A model generated the notes under the pieces. It saw only the letters and a program-made list of their open reading frames with translations, was not told where the DNA came from and ran no database searches. From DAOTUB01 sp034437455 (GTDB taxonomy: Bacteria; Chloroflexota; Anaerolineae; B4-G1), in NCBI GenBank assembly GCA_034437455.1, contig DAOTUB010000234.1:1-8251 (forward strand): DNA of 8,251 nucleotides, in the 5' to 3' direction. Made by a program: the position numbers and the translations under genes. This document shows, one piece after another, positions 1 to 5,399 of the stretch; position 1 is the first letter of the stretch; each line of letters opens with the position of its first letter.

Positions 1-129
1 CCCCTTCGCGTGGCCGGTTCGATCACCGATATCACCCAACGCAAGCAGATGGAAGAAGCGCTGCAAAATACCTATGACGAAATGGAAAGGCAAGTCGAGG
101 AACGAACCGCCGAGTTGGAGCGAGAGATC
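1..129. repeat. Terminal direct repeat, left copy (129 bp)
   Basis: Identical, base for base, to 8123-8251. It lies inside the PAS end and coiled-coil start of the PAS-STAS gene and keeps the same reading frame. It starts at the first base of the record, as expected for an assembly overlap of a closed path. Confidence 0.97.
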
Positions 130-678
130 ATCGCGCGCGAACGTGCGCAGGCAGAGGGCCAGCGTGCGCAGGCCGAGAGCCAGCGTTTGCAGCAGGAGGT
201 CATCGAGGCGCAAAAGCGGGCCATCCAAGAACTCTCCACGCCCATCATCCCCGTCATGGACGCGCCCGGCGGGGCGGGCGGCATCATCGTCATGCCCTTG
301 ATCGGCAGCATCGACACGCTGCGCGCCAGGGACATTATGCGCACGCTCCTGGCGGGGATTCGCGAGCAGCGGGCCAAGGTGGTGATCCTGGACATCACCG
401 GCGTGGCTATCGTAGATAGCGGCGTGGCGAACCACTTGAACAAGACCATCCAGGCGGCGCGGCTCAAGGGGGCCCACACCATCGTCACCGGCATCTCCGA
501 CGCGGTGGCGGAAACCATCGTCGACCTGGGGATTGACTGGAGTGAGATCGAGACCCTGTCTGATCTGCAAACAGGGCTGCTGACCGCGCTGGCCATGATG
601 GGGTTGCACATCGAGGCGCAAAAGCGAGCCAGCCTGGTGAGTGAACGCAGGGAAACGCGAAAAGAGCGCACACGGTAG
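1..678 (+). CDS. PAS-STAS protein (RsbR-like), 3' part
   Basis: C-terminal 225 residues of an RsbR-like regulator, open at the window edge. The frame runs from base 1, so the ATG at 10 is not the real start. It begins in the last strand of a PAS domain (PLRVAGSITDIT, 1-36). A coiled coil follows (about 37-216) with two RAQAE-SQ/GQ heptads, then a STAS domain from about 217 (RAIQELSTP) to 610. The residues matching the RsbR/RsbS phosphorylation sites are Ser at 418-420 (VDSGVA) and Thr at 514-516 (ETIVDLGI). A basic tail rich in Arg and Lys (about 613-675) is absent from the other three proteins. Its start is at 7718: the last 129 bases of the window repeat bases 1-129, and joining them gives a 360-residue protein with PAS at about 35-145, coil at 146-207 and STAS at 208-330. 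No HisKA or HATPase domain follows the coil, so it is not a histidine kinase. The stop lies 11 bases before the next gene. Confidence 0.88.
   Translation, partial: PLRVAGSITDITQRKQMEEALQNTYDEMERQVEERTAELEREIIARERAQAEGQRAQAESQRLQQEVIEAQKRAIQELSTPIIPVMDAPGGAGGIIVMPLIGSIDTLRARDIMRTLLAGIREQRAKVVILDITGVAIVDSGVANHLNKTIQAARLKGAHTIVTGISDAVAETIVDLGIDWSEIETLSDLQTGLLTALAMMGLHIEAQKRASLVSERRETRKERTR
37..612 (+). repeat. Shared coil-STAS module, copy in PAS-STAS gene
   Basis: First full copy of a module present in all four genes, starting right after the sensor domain (QRKQMEEALQ) and ending after STAS. It carries two 21-base heptad units (142-162, 163-183) and the APGGAGG insert (262-282). Bases 448-497 match 2796-2845 perfectly. 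A truncated copy of its start lies at 8159-8251. Confidence 0.85.
142..183 (+). repeat. Two tandem 21-bp heptad units in the coiled-coil linker
   Basis: Units 142-162 and 163-183 differ at two bases and encode RAQAEGQ and RAQAESQ. The same unit occurs once at 2529-2549, twice at 4851-4892 and is absent before 7278. Confidence 0.85.
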
Positions 679-689
679 GCAACGAGAAG

Positions 690-2969
690 ATGAACAGGAC
701 AGGACTTGCTACGTCGCGGAACGCGCACCCCGCTATCGGCTTGCTGATAGATAATATCTGGGATCCGATCGCCTGGGACGTGTGGGCCGGGGCGGATGAC
801 GCAGCCAAGGAACAGGGCGCTAACCTCCTCTGCTTTGTCGGCGGGGCGTTGCGCTCGCATCTCGAGTTTTCCGCTCAGGCCAATGTACTCTACACGCTGG
901 TGAGCGCGGAGAACGTGGATGGCCTGGTGATCTGGGGAGGAGGACTGGGCCAGTTCGTCAGCCCTGAAGAGGTAACGAGTTTCTGTGAACAGTATCACCC
1001 TCTGCCGATCGTCAACGCGGCGTTGCCGCTAGAGGGCATTCCGAGCGTGTTAGTGGACAATTACCTGGGCATGCACGATGCCATTGAGCATCTCATCGAG
1101 GCTCACGGCTATCGTCGTATCGCCTTTGTCCGTGGACCAAAGGGGCATCCGGAGGCGGATGAACGATATCGCGCCTACATAGACGTACTGGCCGAACATG
1201 GCCTTTCGGTGGATCCCAAGCTCGTCGCGCCCGGCAACTTTCACCCCGAGTCGGGGGCAAAAGCCGTCAGCTTGCTGCTCGACCAGCGCAAACTGTCGCC
1301 GCGGGTCGACTTTGAGGCCATCGCGGCGGTGGATGACGGCGCGGCGATCCGCGCCATCGAGACGTTGCAGGCGCGAGGGATACGGGTGCCCGGCGATGTG
1401 GCGGTGATCGGCTTCGACGATACAGAGGAGAGCGGCTACATCACACCTCCCTTGACGACGGCACCATCGCTCGTGTACGAGCAGGCTCGACGGGCGACCG
1501 AGCTTGTCTTGGCGCTTCTCGATGGCCAGCAAGCGCCCGAGCGAACGATCTTGCCCACCCAGGTCGTGGTGCGCCAATCGTGCGGCTGTTTGGACCCGAC
1601 AGTGGCGCAGGTTGCAGTGGGAGCCGTAGACAGAGCGGGCGAGACGCTCGAGAGCGCCCTTGCTGCACGGCGCAAAGATATCGTCTCCGAGATGGCGCGA
1701 GCAGTAGAGGCGCTCTCTGTTGAGATCGTCGCTGCAGGAGTGGAGCAACTTTTGGACGCCTTTGTAGTGGATTTAGAAGGGGAATCAGCGGGCATCTTCC
1801 TGTCCACGTTAAATGAGGTCCTGCACCAGGCGGTGGGGGAGAACGTAACTGCGTGGCAGGGAGCGCTTTCCGCGCTGCGCCACTATGCGTTGCCCTACCT
1901 TGGCGACGATGGGGTCCTGTCTCGCGCTGAGGATCTCTGGCAACAGGCCCGGGTGGTGATCGGGGAAACAGCCGAGCGGGTTCAGGCTTACCAGAGGCTC
2001 CAGGCGGAGGAAAAGGCTCGCACGTTGAGCGCCATCAATCAGGCGCTGAGCACGACGTTTGACGTGACGGAACTGATGGAGGTGGCGGCGCAGGAATTTC
2101 CCAATCTGGGCATCGAGAGCGTCTATGTCTCATTGTACGACGATCCGGAAGCGCCGACGGAATGGTCGAGGCTGATCCTGGCCTACGACAGAGGAAATCG
2201 CGCTGTGCTGGAGGCTGGTGGGCAACGGTTCCCTTCCCGGCAATTGGCGCCGGATGGTTTTTTGCCTCACGATAGACGATACAGTCTGGTCGTCGAGCCT
2301 CTCTACTTCCGAGAGGATCAGTTGGGATTTGCCTTGTTCGAAGCAGATCCGCGAGAAGCCGTGATCTATGACACCCTGCGCGGACACATCAGCAGTGCTC
2401 TCAAAGGGGCAACGCTTTTACAGGAACGCAAGCGAGCCGAAGCAGCGCTGCAAGAGGCTTATGCGGAAGTGGAGAAGCAGGTTGATGAGCGAACCGCCGA
2501 GTTACAGCAAGAGATCGTTAAACGAGAGCGTGCGCAGGCAGAGAGCCAGCGTTTGCAACAAGAGGTCATCGAAGCGCAAAAGCGCGCTATCCAGGAACTC
2601 TCCACGCCCATCATCCCCATCACCGATCACATCATCGTCATGCCCCTGATCGGCAGCATTGATTCGCTGCGCGCCAAGGACGTCATGCGCACGCTGCTGG
2701 CGGGAATCCGCCGGCACCGCGCCAAGGTGGTCATCCTGGACGTCACCGGAGTGGCCATCGTTGATAGTGGCGTGGCGAATCACCTGAACAAGACGATCCA
2801 GGCGGCGCGGCTCAAGGGGGCCCACACCATCGTCACCGGCATCTCTGACGCGGTGACGGAGACCATCGTGGACTTGGGGATCGATTGGAGCGGGATCGAG
2901 ACGCTCGCCAATCTGCAGATAGGACTGCGGGTCGCGCTGGTCAAGACAGGACGTCGCATCGAGGGGTGA
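690..2969 (+). CDS. LacI-type sensor + GAF-like + STAS protein (RsbR-like), copy 1
   Basis: Soluble 759-residue sensor/regulator. Residues about 14-297 form a LacI/GalR-type periplasmic-binding fold: PAIGLLIDN strand, LVDNYLGMHDAI, HGYRRIAFVRGP, and the family hallmark GDVAVIGFDD followed by PPLTT. There is no LacI helix-turn-helix, signal peptide or membrane segment, so it should bind a small ligand in the cytoplasm without binding DNA itself. The domain ends in VVRQSCGC (Cys298, Cys300). Residues about 305-440 are helical and unassigned (WQGALSALRHYALPYL is a good landmark). Residues about 445-580 look GAF-like (VVEPLYFREDQLGFALFE). A coiled coil with one RAQAESQ heptad follows, then STAS from about 632 to 750, with Ser693 (VDSGVA) and Thr725 (ETIVDLGI) at the expected phosphosites. 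The ATG at 690 has only a weak ribosome site; an AGG overlaps the previous stop, which fits translational coupling. The ligand is unknown; a sugar is a guess from the family. Confidence 0.9.
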   Translation: MNRTGLATSRNAHPAIGLLIDNIWDPIAWDVWAGADDAAKEQGANLLCFVGGALRSHLEFSAQANVLYTLVSAENVDGLVIWGGGLGQFVSPEEVTSFCEQYHPLPIVNAALPLEGIPSVLVDNYLGMHDAIEHLIEAHGYRRIAFVRGPKGHPEADERYRAYIDVLAEHGLSVDPKLVAPGNFHPESGAKAVSLLLDQRKLSPRVDFEAIAAVDDGAAIRAIETLQARGIRVPGDVAVIGFDDTEESGYITPPLTTAPSLVYEQARRATELVLALLDGQQAPERTILPTQVVVRQSCGCLDPTVAQVAVGAVDRAGETLESALAARRKDIVSEMARAVEALSVEIVAAGVEQLLDAFVVDLEGESAGIFLSTLNEVLHQAVGENVTAWQGALSALRHYALPYLGDDGVLSRAEDLWQQARVVIGETAERVQAYQRLQAEEKARTLSAINQALSTTFDVTELMEVAAQEFPNLGIESVYVSLYDDPEAPTEWSRLILAYDRGNRAVLEAGGQRFPSRQLAPDGFLPHDRRYSLVVEPLYFREDQLGFALFEADPREAVIYDTLRGHISSALKGATLLQERKRAEAALQEAYAEVEKQVDERTAELQQEIVKRERAQAESQRLQQEVIEAQKRAIQELSTPIIPITDHIIVMPLIGSIDSLRAKDVMRTLLAGIRRHRAKVVILDVTGVAIVDSGVANHLNKTIQAARLKGAHTIVTGISDAVTETIVDLGIDWSGIETLANLQIGLRVALVKTGRRIEG
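2424..2966 (+). repeat. Shared coil-STAS module, copy in first LacI-type gene
   Basis: Second copy, beginning ERKRAEAALQ just after the GAF-like domain. One heptad unit (2529-2549) and no APGGAGG insert. Confidence 0.85.
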
Positions 2970-2978
2970 GTTGACTAC

Positions 2979-2985
2979 GAGGGAG
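2979..2985 (+). promoter_or_regulatory. Ribosome binding site of second LacI-type sensor gene
   Basis: GAGGGAG ends 11 bases before the ATG at 2997, inside the 27-base gap after the previous stop. It supports that start. No promoter fits in the gap, so co-transcription with the upstream gene is likely. Confidence 0.6.
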
Positions 2986-2996
2986 ATACCCAAAGA

Positions 2997-5330
2997 ATGG
3001 ATAAAGCACTGAGTAACCACAACGGTCGTCACACGAAACCTCAGAATACCCGTCCTACTATTGGTTTGTTGACCTATGGGATGGGGATGCCGCTGAACGA
3101 TACGGTATGGTGGGGAGTAGCCGACGCCGCTCAGGAACGAGACGTCAATCTGCTCTGTCTGCCGGGGAAGCCGCTGCGCTCCCCCATCGGATTCGATGCC
3201 CAGGCCAACGTGCTTTACGACCTGGTAAGCGCGGAGAATATAGATGGCCTGGTGATCTGGGGAGGGGCCTTGGCCCATCACGTCAGCTCTAAAGAGATCC
3301 AAGTTTTCTGCGAACGGTATCGCCCGCTTCCGATAGTTAGCATCTCTCTGCTACTGGAAGGCATTCCCAGCCTGTTGGTGGACGACTATCAGGGCATGCA
3401 TCATGCAATCGTTCATCTCATCGAGATCCATGGCTACCGGCGCATCGTCTTTGTCCGTGGACCTGAGGGGCTGCCAGAGGCAGAGGCTAGGTATCGTGGC
3501 TATGTGGATGCCTTGACTGAACACGACATTGCTCTCGATCCTACCCTTATCGTCCCGGGCGAGTTCACAAAGGATTCAGGAGCAGCGGCGATACCTCTAC
3601 TGCTTGATGAGCGCACATGTGACTTTGATGCTGTGGCAACGGCTGCCGATCCCATCGCGATTGGTGCGATAGAGGCATTGCAAGCGCGGGGGATATACGT
3701 GCCTGGCGACGTAGCCGTGGTAGGTTTCGATGACGCAAAAGAAGCCGAGTTCATCACTCCTCCACTGACCACAGTGCGCCAGCCGATGTACGAGTTGGCG
3801 AGACGAGCCACAGAGATGCTGTTCGCATTGATGAGGGGCGAGAGCGTACCTGAGCGGGTGATTTTCCCTGTAGAGTTGGTCGTGCGCCAGTCGTGCGGCT
3901 GTTGGACCTCGACGGTGACACTGGCTGCGGCAGGGTCGGTGGCGGGGGAGGACAAGCCCTTTGACGTTGCCTTCACTGCGCGGCGGGAAGCAATTCTCTC
4001 CGCGATGGCGCGAGCGATGGGAACCCATTTTGATAGCGCCGCCCTTGACAAGGTGGAACAATTCTTGGACGCTTTCATTGCCGAGTTGGAGAATGGATCG
4101 TCAGTCGCCTTTCTGTCTGCATTGGATGAGCTTTTACACCAGGAGGTGGCGGCAGGCGGCGATGTAGAGGCCTGGCAAGGAATGCTCTCTGTGCTGCGCC
4201 GTCACACGTTGCCCTGCCTTATCGGCGATAGCGAGAGGCTATCTCGGGCCGAAGATCTCTGGCAACAGGCGCGGGTGATGATCGGGGAAACGGCCCAGCA
4301 AGCACGGGTATACCAGGCGCTACAGGCCGAGCGAGAAGCTGAAGAATTACAACAAGTTGGCCAGGCTTTGATTACTACCTTTGACGTGACGGAACTGACA
4401 GACATCATGGCCAAAGAGTTACCGCAACTGGGCATCCCCAGTTGTTATCTCTCTTTGTACGAGGGACAAGAGGTGCTTGCGAAAGAGTCCAGTTTGATCC
4501 TGGCCTACGACGAGAACGGACGAATCAAACTGGGGGCCGATGAACAGCGTTTTCCCTCTCGCCAACTGGCGCCGGATGGGCTATTGCACCGCGAGCGACA
4601 TTACACGATGATAGTTGAACCTCTCTATTTCCGCCAAGACCAGATCGGCTTTGCTTTGTTCGAGGTAGGGCCGCGCTCGGGAATCCTGTACGAGACGCTG
4701 CGTGCGCAACTCAGCAGCGCAATGAAGGGAGCGCTGCTCTTTCAGGAGCGCAAGCAAGCGGAGGCAGCGCTGCAACGGGCGTATGGAGAGGTGGAAAAGC
4801 AGGTCGAGGAGCGGACCGCAGAGTTGAAGCAGGAAATCGCCGAGCGCCAGCGTGCGCAGGCAGAGAGCCAGCGTGCGCAGGAAGAGAGCCAGCGTTTGCA
4901 ACAAGAAGTCATCGAGGCGCAGAGGCGAGCGATCCAGGAACTCTCCACGCCGGTTATCCCGGTTATGGACGCGCCCGGTGGGGCGGGCGGCATCATCGTC
5001 ATGCCCTTGATCGGCAGCATTGATACCCTGCGCGCCAGGGACATTATGCGCACGCTGCTGGCGGGCATTCGCGAGCATCGGGCCAAGGTAGTGATCCTGG
5101 ACATCACCGGCGTGCTTATCGTGGACAGCGGGGTGGCGAACCACCTGAACAAGACGATCCAGGCAGCGCGGCTCAAGGGGGCGCGCACTATCGTCACCGG
5201 TATCTCGGACGCGGTGGCAGAGACCATCGTGGATCTGGGGATTGACTGGAGTGGCATTGAGACGCTGTCTGATCTGCAAACAGGGCTGCGGACCGCGCTG
5301 TCCGTGATTGGACTGCGTATCGTAGAATAA
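2997..5330 (+). CDS. LacI-type sensor + GAF-like + STAS protein (RsbR-like), copy 2
   Basis: A 777-residue paralogue of the upstream protein with the same domain order. The LacI-type binding fold spans about 19-299 (PTIGLLTYG, HGYRRIVFVRGP, GDVAVVGFDD then ITPPLTT) and ends in VVRQSCGC (Cys300, Cys302). No DNA-binding domain, signal peptide or membrane helix is visible. The helical region is about 305-445 (VEAWQGMLSVLRRH), the GAF-like domain about 449-582 (VEPLYFRQDQIGFALFE), the coiled coil has two heptads (RAQAESQ, RAQEESQ), and STAS starts at about 644 with Ser711 and Thr743 at the phosphosite positions. The sensor is clearly more diverged from copy 1 than the STAS part. The segment after the first strand (TYGMGMPLNDTVWW versus IDNIWDPIAWDVW), which in LacI proteins lines the ligand pocket, is almost entirely different, so a different ligand is likely. 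The STAS domain carries the APGGAGG insert also seen in the PAS-STAS protein but not in copy 1. Confidence 0.9.
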   Translation: MDKALSNHNGRHTKPQNTRPTIGLLTYGMGMPLNDTVWWGVADAAQERDVNLLCLPGKPLRSPIGFDAQANVLYDLVSAENIDGLVIWGGALAHHVSSKEIQVFCERYRPLPIVSISLLLEGIPSLLVDDYQGMHHAIVHLIEIHGYRRIVFVRGPEGLPEAEARYRGYVDALTEHDIALDPTLIVPGEFTKDSGAAAIPLLLDERTCDFDAVATAADPIAIGAIEALQARGIYVPGDVAVVGFDDAKEAEFITPPLTTVRQPMYELARRATEMLFALMRGESVPERVIFPVELVVRQSCGCWTSTVTLAAAGSVAGEDKPFDVAFTARREAILSAMARAMGTHFDSAALDKVEQFLDAFIAELENGSSVAFLSALDELLHQEVAAGGDVEAWQGMLSVLRRHTLPCLIGDSERLSRAEDLWQQARVMIGETAQQARVYQALQAEREAEELQQVGQALITTFDVTELTDIMAKELPQLGIPSCYLSLYEGQEVLAKESSLILAYDENGRIKLGADEQRFPSRQLAPDGLLHRERHYTMIVEPLYFRQDQIGFALFEVGPRSGILYETLRAQLSSAMKGALLFQERKQAEAALQRAYGEVEKQVEERTAELKQEIAERQRAQAESQRAQEESQRLQQEVIEAQRRAIQELSTPVIPVMDAPGGAGGIIVMPLIGSIDTLRARDIMRTLLAGIREHRAKVVILDITGVLIVDSGVANHLNKTIQAARLKGARTIVTGISDAVAETIVDLGIDWSGIETLSDLQTGLRTALSVIGLRIVE
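4746..5327 (+). repeat. Shared coil-STAS module, copy in second LacI-type gene
   Basis: Third copy, beginning ERKQAEAALQ. Two heptad units (4851-4871, 4872-4892) and the APGGAGG insert (4971-4991). Its STAS part is closest to the copy in the PAS-STAS gene, while its early coil (AALQRAY) is closest to the TPR gene. Confidence 0.85.
4851..4892 (+). repeat. Two tandem 21-bp heptad units in the coiled-coil linker
   Basis: Units 4851-4871 and 4872-4892 encode RAQAESQ and RAQEESQ, in frame in the second LacI-type sensor gene. They are direct relatives of the units at 142-183. Confidence 0.85.
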
Positions 5331-5387
5331 GTCGAAAGCATATTCTTTCTCGGGGTCCTATGCATGGCAGAGACTAGATCTGACTCG

Positions 5388-5393
5388 AAGGAG
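5388..5393 (+). promoter_or_regulatory. Strong Shine-Dalgarno deciding the TPR-PAS-STAS start
   Basis: AAGGAG lies 6 bases before the ATG at 5400. The earlier in-frame ATG at 5364 has no comparable site upstream. An ATG at 5360 in another frame meets a stop within six codons. This favours 5400 as the real start. Confidence 0.65.
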
Positions 5394-5399
5394 CAAAAG

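Noticed and set aside
142..183. CRISPR or other non-coding tandem repeat
   Set aside because: The 21-bp units are adjacent without spacers, stay in frame and encode coiled-coil heptads.
10..678. Free-standing STAS gene starting at the ATG at 10
   Set aside because: The frame is open to base 1 and bases 1-36 encode the end of a PAS domain, matching the gene fragment at the other end of the window.
72..998. Long reverse-strand open frame (308 codons) across the first two genes
   Set aside because: It lies opposite the conserved coil-STAS module and crosses the boundary of two well-supported forward genes. Similar reverse frames recur opposite the other module copies (2502-3302, 4742-5365, 6989-7486, 7508-8215), so they are shadows of the repeated GC-rich coding sequence.
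690..1590. LacI-family transcription repressors
   Set aside because: The binding fold begins at residue 14-20; the roughly 55-residue helix-turn-helix and hinge that LacI proteins need for DNA binding are missing in both paralogues.
5331..5399. Internal promoter or terminator between the second LacI-type gene and the TPR gene
   Set aside because: I see no convincing -35/-10 pair and no hairpin with a T-run in these 69 bases; an AGATCT palindrome alone is not evidence.
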